Shown here: positions 31,698-41,653 of the stretch, piece by piece | Position numbering within the stretch: position 1 is the first letter of the stretch | How the letters are laid out: each line of letters starts with the position of its first letter | NCBI RefSeq assembly: GCF_021730395.1 | Contig: NC_069373.1 | Coordinates: 11,116,001-11,180,000, forward strand | From: Mercenaria mercenaria | Lineage: Eukaryota; Mollusca; Bivalvia; Venerida; Veneridae | DNA length: 64,000 nucleotides | Direction: 5' to 3' | The notes under the pieces: generated by a model | Database searches by the model: none | What the model was told of the DNA's origin: nothing | What the model saw: only the letters and a program-made list of their open reading frames with translations | Program-made: the position numbers and the translations under genes

Positions 31698-34316
31698 TTT
31701 TCTGCTCCGGTGTTTTGAGAAGGTCCCTCTTAATGTATCATTCTTTTACATTTATGCAAAAAAGTTCTGACAGAACTAGTATGTATAACCCCTATACCCT
31801 AATTACGTTCGTGCTTTTATTTTTTATATGAATTATCAAACCAGATTTATTTACCTTATTTATGAAATTACAGACAAACCTTTCACTCGTGAGCACCAGA
31901 TTATTTTTTTTTATTTGTGGTGAAGCTACTAAATTAGACTGGCATCAGTCGTTAGAGTCCTTTGAAATAAACATCTACCTTATTACAGATTATTTTTATC
32001 TCAACAGACTTTGTAAGTCTACTACTATATGTACGCTTTCGTAATAAAGGAGGAGAAATATTGCCTTTGTTAAATGCAAGGTCACATAAACATTATTTAG
32101 TTTTCCTAACTTCTTGTACCTTTCTTTTATCCTGTTAAAGCCGCAGGTACTGCTGCATTCTCCAAAGTCAGACCAATTAGTCCACCCACCATCAACTAAA
32201 ATTTGTAAATAATTGTTCTACTTATAAATGTTCTACTTAGAATTACCTGTAATATGTTACAACAAAACCTTATTTCAGTGTAGAAAATTAAGGTTTCCAA
32301 TACGCTCATCTCTCTTTAAAAGTTCAGAAGGTTTCTGTGACCGCTCTATTACTATATTACTTCGGTGATGATCCATGCATAATTTTACCTAATAACTTCT
32401 TCAATTGAATAATATTAATCTATTTATTTTACCAAACAATAATTTTCTTTAAACTTTAGGACAACCTACCTGGACATTCTTTATCGAAACATTTAGAGAA
32501 ACCTTGCCCTGTGCCCACACAATCAGATCCGTTATATGCCGGGGCTGGGTTGTCACAGTGTCTGGTCCGAAAGGTAACACCATATCCACATGTTGTGGTA
32601 CAACCTCTCCACTCTTCCCAGCTCCCCCAGTCACCATCAACTGAAATTTGGTGAAATACTTCTTATTTATAGGGAACAGCCACACCATTTACTTTACCAT
32701 TTGCCGGAAACAAAAACAATAGTGGGGGAAATGTTATTTATAGGAAACAAACTCTCCATCATCTTTGTTTTTCGCAGTTAACTTGAAATGTTTTGTAATT
32801 TTGTTATTCGTAAGGAAACATTTCTCTATTTTAATTCTTCTTTCGTCGTCAGCTGATATTAGGTTGGTGGTGTTATTCAAAGGAAACGCCAATGTACCAT
32901 CTTCCACGTTGTTTGTCAACTGAATTGAAGTAGATTTTGTTATTCATCGCCAACAATCCTCGTACAACTTTCGTCGACAACTGAAATGAGGTAGTTTGAT
33001 CTTCTAGAAAATAGCCTGTCCCCTGACTTACCTATTTCCAGTCGACGTAATTGAGGTATGTTTTGTAATCCATAGGAAAATCCATAGGAATTACTCTGTT
33101 CAACACTCTTTGTCTACTAAAAAGAGGTATTTTATGCTATTCATAGAAACAAACTTTTCCATCTTTAAAATTCTTTACCGAGTATTTTCTAAGCAATATT
33201 TTGTAAAAAAAATACCTCGCCTTGCTAATACTCACAGCTTTATAGGTAGACAAAATATACTTGGACAATTAGAACTACATATTGCTAGTAAAGTTCTTTA
33301 CCCGGACAAACCGTAAAAATTCTAATAAGCATGGAATATTTTCATTGCAAGCCAACCTCTTTACCTGGACAATGTGAAATCTGTACTACCAATAATACTC
33401 TATACCTGGACAATGTGGCAGTTCGCATGACCTTGTGTCGTAATCAGTGCCAGTGCAATTAGTACCATTCCCCGAGGGCTCAGGAGAATCGCAGATCCTG
33501 GATCTCACGTGATATCCATGACCACATGAGACAGAACATGTGGACCATTCCATCCAAGAGTTCCAGCCTCCATCAACTAAATTTAAGAAAATGTGGTGCA
33601 AAAAAAAACCTTTACTCCTTTACTATCATATCTAGTTAAAGATTCGTAATATTTACAGGGAAAGTTGAGCAGAAAGTTGTAAACATGAAAAAGGAAGAGA
33701 ATGAAATAACTCAAATATTAAAACCGTCACGTACTCAGAAACTGTAATCTTTAACGTATGTATCTGTAGAAAAACACAAGGTATCTGAATCTTCCATTAT
33801 TCTTTATAAATGCTGCGACAAACCAATTTGTTTAATAACTTTTTTTGGGGGGGGGGGGGTAACGTTGCAACGACAAAATTTAAGACGTATGGCAACTCTC
33901 CAGCTCTGATGGTGGAGGAAGACCCCAGGTTCGCCTATTTGCATTATTGCACCGACCTTTCGTAAGCCAGCCAGTTAGCTTCCTCACATGTAGAACCTAA
34001 CGCCCCTTGTGAGGCTCGAATCCACATCGGTGAGGGGCAAGTGATTTGAAAACACTCAGCCACGGAAGTCCCTTTGTTTAATTAGGAGAACAAAAGACTT
34101 TCAGTCAAGATATTACGGGTCCAAGTCCCATAACCGAAGACAACATGTTCGAAACCATTTGTCCTCCACGGCAAACTTGTGGTGAACTGCGGACATTCAG
34201 CTGAGTTCGAGTTAACAGCCCAACAATACAAACAAAACAAACATACCATCTTGACTGTTAGCTGCACTCCAAATGCTATAAAGCACTACCAGCAGATACA
34301 TCTTGTGTCCAAACAT
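24250..34316 (-). CDS. Secreted multi-TSP1 protein (nine TSP1 domains)
   Basis: Twelve exons on the minus strand: 34316-34247, 33576-33406, 32640-32470, 32195-32120, 30575-30478, 29583-29425, 29110-28937, 28740-28570, 26316-26137, 25183-25010, 24693-24520 and 24278-24250. Their total length is 1,647 nt, giving 548 residues in one frame. The product has a signal peptide, nine TSP1 domains in a row and a short tail (DGGDAALVG); no membrane segment. Every TSP1 exon is phase 1-1 except the domain split over two exons by a phase-2 intron. All nine domains keep the first two ladder tryptophans and six cysteines. A string of TSP1 domains alone recalls properdin and molluscan coadhesin-like proteins in architecture; orthology is not claimed. 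It is tail to tail with the plus gene and built of similar exons, so the two are probably paralogues. Confidence 0.82.
24520..24693 (-). CDS. TSP1 domain 9 (minus gene), weak donor
   Basis: 174 nt. It codes VDGGWSTWRAWYPCSVTCG, RLRTCSNPKPQHGGKYC and CTAALTC. Donor ACTG|GTTTGG is weak. Unspliced, the frame continues to TAA (LALII), giving a second possible C-terminus, as in the last TSP1 exon of the plus gene. Confidence 0.85.
25010..25183 (-). CDS. TSP1 domain 8 (minus gene)
   Basis: 174 nt. It codes VDGGWTVWGNWSSCSITCG, TRSRSCTNPP, GKPC and CSVATDCPG. Acceptor ATATAG|TC; donor CCAG|GTACAT. Confidence 0.87.
25939..26022. repeat. Hairpin H5 in an intron of the minus gene
   Basis: Two 24-bp arms with one mismatch (ACTCGATTATTTGATTTTG and its complement CAAAATCAAATTATCGAGT) around a 36-bp loop. 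No protein. Lies 0.1 kb downstream (in the minus-strand reading direction) of TSP1 domain 7. Confidence 0.8.
26137..26316 (-). CDS. TSP1 domain 7 (minus gene)
   Basis: 180 nt, the longest of the TSP1 exons. It codes VNGNWTNWFPWSPCSVSCG, RLRTCSNPKPLHGGDYC and CKTSDDPACPG. Acceptor ATACAG|TG; donor CCAG|GTGCGT. Confidence 0.87.
26357..26692. repeat. Minisatellite, left part
   Basis: Units of GTCAACAGACACTTTTAATG...GCAGACCGGCTTAAGAAATG alternate with a second variant (TCAATATACACTTTTAGTGC), giving a higher-order period of about 110 bp. Interrupted by the transposon at 26693 and resumed at 27773. Confidence 0.82.
26693..27772. mobile_element. 1.08-kb DNA transposon with GTATGACGGTA ends, inserted in the minisatellite
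   Basis: Perfect 11-bp inverted ends GTATGACGGTA/TACCGTCATAC, flanked by CTATTG on both sides (26687-26692 and 27773-27778), which is a target-site duplication cut from the minisatellite unit. Non-coding. Inside it lie a 26-bp perfect palindrome (27042-27067, CATCTTACACCCC and its complement), a CRE-containing body (27191-27342) and a 151-bp hairpin (27442-27592). Confidence 0.75.
27442..27592. repeat. Long hairpin H1
   Basis: Arms of about 68 bp, roughly 93% complementary, from AGATTCTGTCACTGGTTATA to TATAACCAGTGAAAGAATCT, around a loop of about 14 bp. The near-perfect arms suggest recent origin. Confidence 0.88.
27773..27990. repeat. Minisatellite, right part
   Basis: Continuation of the array at 26357-26692: GAGTGTCAACAGACACTTTT, ACTTGCAGACCGG and later more diverged units. 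Confidence 0.78.
28570..28740 (-). CDS. TSP1 domain 6 (minus gene)
   Basis: 171 nt. It codes DGGWTEWEEWSQCDKSCDLG, RLRRCANPPP, GKPCDG and CNKDPCPG. CDKSC keeps the Ser of the O-fucose motif but not the following Gly. Acceptor AATTAAG|TT; donor CCAG|GTAAAA. Confidence 0.87.
28937..29110 (-). CDS. TSP1 domain 5 (minus gene)
   Basis: 174 nt. It codes VDGNWASWEKWSDCSSTCEQG, RLRKCVNPTPAHGGKDC and CTNPTFCPS. Acceptor ATATAG|TC; donor CCAA|GTAAGA. Confidence 0.87.
29425..29583 (-). CDS. TSP1 domain 4 (minus gene)
   Basis: 159 nt, the shortest and most diverged. It codes DGTWNSWGEWGECSATCG, HFRFRNCTLSTANNGTC and LCSSFCPG. It lacks the NP-P-GG-C block shared by the other domains but keeps six cysteines. 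Acceptor GCCAG|AT; donor CCAG|GTAGTA. Confidence 0.83.
29931..30210. mobile_element. Harbinger-like MITE
   Basis: 280 bp with long imperfect inverted ends (TGAAACGGCAGCCATTTTTG left, CAAAATGGCTGCCGTTTCA right, homology reaching about 65 bp inward through ACCATAT-like blocks), flanked by TTA on both sides. A TWA target duplication is the PIF/Harbinger signature. Sits in the intron between domain 4 and the split domain 3. Confidence 0.75.
30478..30575 (-). CDS. TSP1 domain 3, second half (minus gene)
   Basis: 98 nt, phase 2 in, phase 1 out. It codes SRNCTNPAPAFGGQNC and CDFVDCKG. Acceptor is a poly-T tract then CAG|A; donor AAAG|GTAAAG. Joined to 32195-32120, it completes one domain (CGFNRIKERSRNC across the junction). 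Confidence 0.82.
31626..31699. repeat. ATTT microsatellite
   Basis: Run of TTTA/ATTT units in the intron that splits TSP1 domain 3. The rest of this intron (30576-32119) shows no other feature. Confidence 0.85.
32120..32195 (-). CDS. TSP1 domain 3, first half (minus gene)
   Basis: 76 nt, phase 1 in, phase 2 out. It codes VDGGWTNWSDFGECSSTCG then FNRIKE. The third ladder tryptophan is Phe. Acceptor TTTTAG|TT; donor AAAG|GTACAA. Confidence 0.8.
32470..32640 (-). CDS. TSP1 domain 2 (minus gene)
   Basis: 171 nt. It codes VDGDWGSWEEWRGCTTTCG, RTRHCDNPAPAYNGSDC and CFDKECPG. NGS is an N-glycosylation sequon. Acceptor TTTCAG|TT; donor CCAG|GTAGGT. Confidence 0.87.
32641..33405 (-). repeat. Degenerate duplications of exon-edge sequence in intron 2
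   Basis: In plus orientation, blocks like TCAACTGAAATTTGGTGAAA (the acceptor region of domain 2) recur as TCAACTGAATTGAAGTAG, CGACAACTGAAATGAGGTAG, GTCGACGTAATTGAGGTATG and GTCTACTAAAAAGAGGTATT, each followed by a TTATTCAT(A)GG-like block. Copies of the donor edge of domain 1, ACCTGGACAATGTGGCA, appear nearby as TTACCTGGACAATGTGA (33362) and TTACCCGGACAAACCG (about 33300). No intact exon remains between them. Confidence 0.6.
33406..33576 (-). CDS. TSP1 domain 1 (minus gene)
   Basis: 171 nt. It codes VDGGWNSWMEWSTCSVSCG, RSRICDSPEPSGNGTNC and CELPHCPG. NGTNC carries an N-glycosylation sequon. Acceptor AATTTAG|TT; donor CCAG|GTATAG. Confidence 0.87.
33885..34078 (-). mobile_element. tRNA-derived SINE in intron 1 of the minus gene
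   Basis: Read on the minus strand it opens with a Ser/Leu-type A box (CCGTGGCTGAGTG) and a B box (GTGGATTCGAGCC), followed by a body through AGGAAGCTAACTGGCTGG and GGTCTTCCTCCACCATC. A partial relative is at 47226-47345. Confidence 0.7.
34247..34316 (-). CDS. Signal-peptide exon of the minus gene
   Basis: 70 nt: MFGHKMYLLVVLYSIWSAANSQD then a phase-1 G and donor GATG|GTATGT. A basic start, a hydrophobic core (MYLLVVLYSIW) and small residues at the likely cleavage site (SAANS|QD) make a signal peptide. A at position -3 of the ATG favours this start; the second Met (MYLL) is a possible alternative. The open frame extends further upstream without a signal-like start. Confidence 0.78.
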
Positions 34317-37300
34317 GTTTGGGTCGACTGGAAAATGTATTCGAAAATTATGAAGGTTAAGAACTTTACTGATTTTTTTACATATTGCTTGAGGACTCTG
34401 ACCCACTTGATTTTAAACAAGTTCTGCTTATATTTGGTTTACCTACGAACAACTTTCGTAAAAGCTAGTCAGAGGCCCGTTTGTTATGATCAACATAACT
34501 GAGACTGAAAGATCTGTGAAGTACATAATGCTGGTATACCATCGAGCAGTTACACAAAATAGAATAGAAGATACTCTTTGGGTTTATACATTGCAATAGC
34601 TGGTTCTCAGCTTGCTTATTCAGTTGAGGCGATTTTATTGTTTTATCAAAATCGGCTAATTATTGAGAAATAAACTTATTCTTGTTATTCTGCCTTTAAA
34701 ATCAAGTAGATCTCGCTTTGTTTCGTCCCCTCTGATTTGCCAAAGGTTGATTTAGTTTAAATCTGTTGGTCTTAATGTATTGGATTTTGATTGGTTTATT
34801 TCTGTAATTCCAGTTTAAATCTAGTCAGGTATTTTTTCTTTGATTAGATCACGTCAAAAAATTAAGTATTCTGAAGGACTTGTTACACCAAACAAGAAGT
34901 GAGTTATGATGTCCAAAATATAGTTCCATGTAATTGATGAAATATTGTATCATGAGGCATATATTAGGATGCGGCAATTATATTTTGGCTTAGTTGTATT
35001 GCTTATTGTATTGAGAAAAGATCTAGACCACTTTCATTGTAAATTTACCGGTTTTAGTTTTAGTTTAAACAATATTTTATTTTTGAAGCAACATACACAT
35101 AACATGTACAAAAAATTTTTACATGTCAAATACATGGATTGGAAAACAAGCTGATAGCTTATGTAAATTCCTTTCCAAAGGTTTTAGTTTTATTCATTGG
35201 GAAAATGTCTGCATATGCGTAACTGTTAAACAGCAAATTTCATTAGAGCATTTTCAGGTGTTGTTTTTAAGAACAGATTACGTTTCTTATATGTAAATAT
35301 TTTTATTTTTGGTAAGATATATAGAAAACTTGTTTATTTTACATGTTAAGATCGAAATATATTTCACTCTTGAACACTAAAATTGTCCGATTGCACTCGT
35401 GGATGTACCACCCATGAATATATTGCATATGACGTTCACTGGATGAAATATATCTAACACTGAAACAAACAAACAAACAAAATTCCTCTAACATTTAACA
35501 TTAGGCTCAGCTTCTACCAGAAAGAACAACTGCGACGTCGTCTTAGAAACGTTCTCTCGGACTACATGCGGATGTCGCGTTAAGCTGAGTAATCAAGAAT
35601 TTAGAAAGTTTAAGTGGAAAAAATTAAAGTTTTTTTTTTTCAGAAATCCTTACCAATAACTTTGCACTGCTTTTTTTCACCTATACTGAGATGTAAAAAT
35701 CCGATAAAGTCATGTCGAGATTTTTAAGAGTTCTGTTAAGGAAACATTATCAGTAAAATCCTGACCTATATCATTGCCATATCAATTGGTCACACGCGTG
35801 GATAAGAACGTCTGTATATGGCCAGGAGCTATTGTTTGGTTCTCTAAATACAAAGCATACTCTGTCTTGAATTCCTTCTTGCGCAAAACAAAATCTACGA
35901 TTAATAATCATTCTTGAGCCATATAAAAAGTGTTGTATGATCGCTTGGAATCTTAATAATGTCCTACAATATCTTGAGATATTTTGGTTCTATGACATAA
36001 ATTGTGTTATTTGTTTCACCGATAGTTGGGATCATGATAACTTCGAGAACAAATTATTTTCAAAATATCGACAGTGTATATTTCAAAAAATTCTGGCCTC
36101 TACTGGCTCAAATTTTCAGTGGAAAATACCGCATTGTTTCTGAAAAAAAAATTGAATGTTTAAGTTTAAAACTTACCAACATATATTTTTTGATCTGTAA
36201 AAATTATGATAAAACTTCATATTTAGATGAATTCTACGAAAACACTTGTCATGAAATATGTGAGTTAAACATTAAATATGTCAGTCAAACATTAGATAGG
36301 TTCGCTATACTTTCAAAATAGTATAAGCATTTCTGACACAATTTTATTTCATTCATTTTAATGCCTTTTTGTGCAACCTTCATTGAGCTCGATTATAACA
36401 ATGAGAACATAGAAAAGCACAGCATCTTATCGGTTACGACGCCTGCCAGAAGGACTTTCAAATATTATAGCAATAGGTCTATACATTTTAGACTAATAAC
36501 TATGTATTCATATTACTCGATGGTATCATTATCGTTGTTATATGTCTTTCTCTGTGTTGTACAGTCTTCATTTTCGAACTTTCATCTTGGCTAATCACTC
36601 GTTCAGTTGTAGTACCCAGATGTCAAGGTAAAGTGTTAAGCAACTAACAAGAGGAAACAAATTATATACACCCTTTTCTCCCTTTCTTAACGTTGGTTTA
36701 CTAATACAGAATCGTTCCGAGTTTATGTGAACGGGATATTACGGTGATACGTATCCGAGTATGTGTGAACGGGGTTCTATAACGTTTATATGTTGCTTCT
36801 GTTGTTGTTGTTGTTGTTATAAGTCGCACCGGCATATTTAGATCAGATGGTGCTTTTCTAGCTAATGGGTGGAGAGTAATCTCATCCGGACATCACTTCA
36901 AGTACAGACGGACTAGTTGGGTATTAATTATGAAAGTAGTGCAAAAGCTAATACAAGCACAAAACTTTCAAGAAATAATCACCAGCCCGAGGGGAAGCAA
37001 ATTCAAATGTATAAATCTTTTCTCAATATGACAGACAATTCAAATTGTCGAATTAAAATTATTCCAAAATTATCATACAAATAAAATAAAGCCTTCAAAT
37101 TACACATATTTTGATGACTTTAACTCACTTATATGATAGTTTTGGTCTATTTTCAGGTAGCCATTGCTGTATTAATTAAAACTATCAAGAAAATAATTTA
37201 TTTGGTTACACAGACTATTCATATAAAGACGGTCACCATTTTCTCAATGACTACCTTAGATTCATAATTAATATGAAATTTAGTAATAATAGAAATCACC

Positions 37301-38111
37301 TGATATTGATTTAAACATGTTACAGAGCATTTAACAGTTCATTTTTATCAAAATGACCACCTGAAATAGATTACATGTGCAAATATTGATGAGGTACAAT
37401 TGTTCAAATATATTAATCATTATAAAACAAATCGAATGATATTTAGTTAGATAAGTTACATTTCAAGAGATAGAAGGACTTGGTTATTTAGATAAATCTA
37501 ATCAAGATGCCGTCATTTTTAAAATGGCCACCTGAAATAAGTATGGATAAGAGATAGCTGTCAAAATATTCATTGCCACAATAGACGTCATCTGATTTTT
37601 GTGGAAATCAATTCCAATGAAAACTACATTAACAATATGTGTCAAGAGCTAATTCTCTTGTTTTAATCAGGATGGTGCCATTTTCAAAACCCAGTCCTTA
37701 AAAGACGTTTGAATAAAATAATTTAAATGCTTCTTTTACATTACTTTCAATTACTTTCAATTTTCATTTAGAGGGTATTGAATGTAGCGAGTATTTATTT
37801 GTATCAGGATAGCTGCCTATTAGATGTTACACATACAGTGTATAGGAGTAAAATAATGGAAGATATAATAAATCTGCCATTTTCATTTAAAAGTGAACTA
37901 AAAAAAACGTCATTGTACGTCATAACTTACACTCACGTGACTGTATTATATTTGTAGAAGCTTAGTCGTGACATTTGAATCGCCAAGATCGTTTACGACT
38001 GACACCATTGTTAAATTTTGTCAATGTTTAAAAACTTACTTCTCAGAAATGAACAATGACATGTAAATAATCTACCCGGGAATTGAAAGATACATGCGAT
38101 GGGTGTTGTTG
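34317..38111. other. Region upstream of the minus gene
   Basis: Should contain its promoter, but no clear TATA box or other site can be named. At about 37120-37700 a degenerate tandem repeat of about 180 bp is visible (ATTTTCAAAATG, GGCCACCTGAAATA and similar). Open frames here have no domain motifs. Confidence 0.45.
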
Positions 38112-38380
38112 GTATGGAACAGAATTAGGGCAAAAACTGCATTGTGCTTTCGTACATCCAATCTTGTGATTTACATATATGCATTTGTGATTCTGACGTT
38201 CACATACTTCCTTCTGACATCCCATTTTGCATTGTTACATGACCATTTGTCCATCTTATGTTTGCGTGTTTCTTTCTGACATTCATACATGCTAAAGTCT
38301 GAGAAATGATATGTGCTTACTTCATTTTTCTAAGATATTCCTGTTGCTTTCGGACATGCTGTAATCTGACATACCACATT
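38112..38380 (+). repeat. Left arm of a 5.9-kb-spaced inverted repeat
   Basis: Starts TATGGAACAGAATTAGGGC and is matched in reverse complement by 44329-44594 over nearly its whole length, about 85% by eye. Shared blocks include GGGCAAAAACTGCATT, GTACATCCAATCTTG, CCCATTTTGCATTGTTACAT and GCTTTCGGACATGCTG. The arm itself shows a weak internal period of about 62 bp. Confidence 0.8.
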
Positions 38381-39458
38381 CATCGTTTATCTTATTTACT
38401 AGTGGACTGGTTACGTGCATCGTGCTTTCTTGGAAGCTTCAATGGTGTATGCTTATTGATGAAAAGAACATAAGTGGTTCCTTAAATGTTTAAATGCGCT
38501 TACATATAAATTTAGCTGAGGGTTATGATGCGTTGTGACAACATATATTGATACATTCTCAAATTCTTGTTCAAGTTGAGATAACCCCCTTGTACTAAAA
38601 TACGGAAACACACGAACTGTACCGAGAGTGTTAAGGCTACACGTCCGGTAACCGGACAAACACTTAATCTAAGTGAAATAAGCATATTTTTTTTCGAAAC
38701 ACTACCTTTCATATTGTGTAGTCAGCAGATATTTATAGCGCGCTTTAAATAGCCTACACAACAAAATTATGTCAATATGAACTCAGGAATTGAATTAATT
38801 GTCTCCCCACATACGCACCCAGCAAAGATCGGACGGGTGTATATATACCGGTATATATATTTGATATGTAATGTAGCGCTATATCTGCATCAGTAGTATT
38901 TATAATTATTGAAGTGCTTTAAGCAGTTAAACTTTAAAGCAAAAATCCAGGAGAACCACCCCTCATTACCATACACAGATATATCAGCAGGAATAAGAAT
39001 TAATCAGTAGCTCATTGTCTAAATTTCGGTGACTATATATAATGGACCTTGACATATTTTGGTAAATTATTTAAAAATCTTTTAATTTCGTGCGTAAAAA
39101 AAGCATGGTTTTGTTCAAAACGACTATTTCATTGGGAAATGAAAGAGTAGATTGATAAAAGAACTTGTTTGTCAGTGAGATTTAATTTCGTTGATTGATG
39201 CAACCATTATCAAAGGTCATTCCACACATACACCGAACGGTTTTTTGTTGTTTTTTTTTTTGTTTCGGATTTCACTGCTTGGATATTATTAATAAAAGGA
39301 CACCGAAGTAGACGGCGGAGAATGAAATTGATATTACAACCCACAAACGAGAATACCGCCTGGAAGATTCAGCGTTGTTTTGTATAAAGACAATATAACG
39401 GTAAAACCGATGGATGTTCCCCAAAGTATGATTATTGCATATTATGTCTGTTTGTTTG

Positions 39459-39703
39459 TTTTGGGTTTAACGTTTTTCAACAGTATTTCAGTCATGTAAC
39501 GGCGGGCAGTTAACCTAACCAGTGTTCCTGGATTCTGTACCAGTACAAACCTGTCCTCCGCAAGTAACTGCCAACTTCCCCACATGAATTATCAGAGGTG
39601 GAGGACTAATGATTTCAGACTCAATGTCGTTTATCAAATAGTCACGGAGAACATACGCCCCGCCCGAGGATCGAACTCGCGACCCCGCGATCCGTAGACC
39701 AAT
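39459..39703 (-). mobile_element. tRNA-derived SINE, minus orientation
   Basis: On the minus strand it opens with a tRNA-like segment (GGTCGCGAGTTCGATCCTC, the B box), then the body (GGCGTATGTTCTCCGTGAC, CAGAATCCAGGAACACTGG), and ends GTTAAACCCAAA. The type is common in bivalve genomes and recalls the RUDI/V-SINE group; the name is inference. Confidence 0.75.
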
Positions 39704-39931
39704 ATTAAAAGTGCAAAAGAGGAATTCACCGACTAAGTAAATACCTCGTTTTAGTAGTGAAGCTTCCAAAGAATTTTCTTGGAACTCCAGTAAGCATTTG
39801 TTGAGTGAAACTTCCCTTCCCATGAAGTTTCGCTGAATATCAGCCTGGGGTTGGTGAGGAAATCTCTGGACAAGGATGGCTCTTTATTTTATGTAACTAA
39901 TGAAATACTGTATTCTATCAGTTAAATATTT

Positions 39932-39995
39932 TCATATCTCATCGCTCACACTGTGAAAATATGAAATCTATATTTTCACACTGTGAGAGATATGA
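39932..39995. repeat. Hairpin H6
   Basis: Arms TCATATCTCATCGCTCACAC and GTGTGAGAGATATGA-like, then CTGTGAAAATAT / ATATTTTCACAG, around a 7-base loop. Lies just beyond the 3' end of the minus-strand retroelement. Confidence 0.8.
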
Positions 39996-40207
39996 GCTCC
40001 GCCCCCTCATACATTGTGTATGAATTTTAAATTATTTGCTTAAAACAGGATGAAAATTATAGTCGCACTTTGTTCTTTAGTGTGTATAATACGGTTCTGT
40101 ACCGCTTTAACCACTGACATCCTCAGCCAGGAACTGCCCGTCGTCAAGTGTTTCGACCCTTTAATCCCAGGACACTCTCTAGGCGGCGGGTCCGTAGTGT
40201 TGATCAG

Positions 40208-41590
40208 GCACTACGTGTCAGTGGTTGGCTTCCAGCTCTTCTCCTCTCTCTTGAGCCACAGCCAGCTGGATGCCCTTTCAGCAGCGAGACTAAGCCTTCC
40301 AATGACTTTCTTCCTCTCTCCTCCTGTGATGCCCATGGCGCTTAACATTCTCCACAAGGACTGTGCTGGGAAGCCTCTTGACCCAATTTCAACAGGGAAG
40401 AGCCATGTCTTCCAACCTCGCCCTTTGCACTGCTCTTGGAGCTCTGTGTACTTGGCCCGCTTACGCTCATAAGACTCTTCACAGCGAGTTTCCCAAGGAA
40501 CTGTCAGCTCTATCATCGCCAGGCGTTTGTCTTTCCTGGACCAGATAACAATGTCTGGTCTCAAGTTGGTCTGTACGATGTCAGGGAAGATCAGTTTTCT
40601 TCTGAGGTCAACTGCCATTTCCCACTTGTCTGATTCATCAATGAGGGATGTTGTTGCTGCTTTCTTCTTTGGTGCAGTCTGGCCTTCCTTGACAAATTGT
40701 ATTATCTGTGGGCTTTGCTTTTCCCTCTTCTTGGTTCTCTCACGTTCCAAGGTGTCTGCGAGTTCTCCAAGTACGCAGTCATGTCTCCACCTGTATCTGC
40801 CTTGGGTTAACGATGTGGAGCAGGCTGAAAGCACATGCTCCATGGTTCCTACCTTGTCGCGCAATGGACAAATTGGGTTGTCTTGTAGTCCCCATCGGTG
40901 TAAGTTGGAAGGTGATGGTAGCAGGTCATAAACAGATCTTAGCAAGAAGCTAAGTCTGACTGGTTCGCAGCGCCAGATTTCTGCCCATGTCAGTTTTCTA
41001 TCTGTGGTACACCACTTTGTCCAAGCACCCTGGGCACCCATTGAAACTGCTCTTGTCCTCCTTTCTTCCTCCTCTGCCAAGCGTACTTCATTCTGTATCA
41101 TCTGCCTCTTTGTGGTACTGTCAGCTGAGCCCCATCTCTGGCTTTTGATGATACCGAGCACTTGACGACTAACAGCAGTAGTCCCAACTATATCTTTGTG
41201 CTGGAGTCTACTTTCGGCTTGGCTAACTGCCTGGCTTGCAGACCATTTCCGTCCAGTCCGAGTTTCAGTTCCAGTTTTTCGGACTAAGTCATCCTTTGAC
41301 TCTTTAAAAGTGACCACCAGTCTTGTTTTTGCAACCTTGAACTCCTCCACCAATGATGAGAGTGGGAGCTGAAGCTGATTAGTTCTGCTGTAGAGACCAA
41401 TGTTGCTGAAGCTGGGTGGGACCCCAAACCATCGACGTAAGTATCTGCTGACCGTTCTTTCCAAGCCTTCTACTGTTGATGTTGCTATTCCGTAAAGCAT
41501 TAAGGGCCACATCAATCTGGGTAGGAGCCCATGTTGGAAAAGCCATGCCTTAAACTTCCCAGGCAGGCCAGTCTGGTCGATCTGTTTCAA
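40208..41590 (-). CDS. Retroelement ORF: RT thumb, CCHC-like finger and restriction-like endonuclease
   Basis: 459 residues. In order: LPGKFKAWLFQHGLLPRLMW and LRRWFGVPPSFSNIGLYS (RT thumb/connection, residues 8-65); a basic middle part; GAWTKWCTTDRKLTWAEIWR and LSFLLRSVYDLLPSPSNLHR (about residues 195-240); CPLRDKVGTMEHVLSAC (a CxxC...HxxxxC zinc-finger-like block); RPDIVIWS and LAMIELTVPWE (about residues 340-370), which fit the PD...D/E-x-K-type restriction-like endonuclease of R2-group LINEs. The C-terminus SSWLWLKREEKSW is a common ending in this family. Function in transposition follows from the family, not from direct evidence. Confidence 0.72.
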
Positions 41591-41653
41591 CCCTTCATGT
41601 AACTAGATTTTAATGCGCTGTATGCTGTTGGCATCCTTTAAGCTCGCATCATA

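Noticed and set aside
32449-32688. 79-residue minus-strand frame LMVTGGAGKSGEVV...
   Set aside because: Wrong frame over TSP1 domain 2; the GGAGKSG resemblance to a P-loop is accidental.
36361-36594. 77-residue plus-strand frame with a hydrophobic stretch
   Set aside because: No recognisable domain, no splice or poly(A) context, AT-rich composition like its surroundings; probably chance.
39515-39823. 102-residue minus-strand frame
   Set aside because: It overlaps a tRNA-derived SINE body and has no domain motif.
40050-40953. Several plus-strand frames over the retroelement
   Set aside because: They are antisense shadows of the minus-strand reverse transcriptase/endonuclease ORF.
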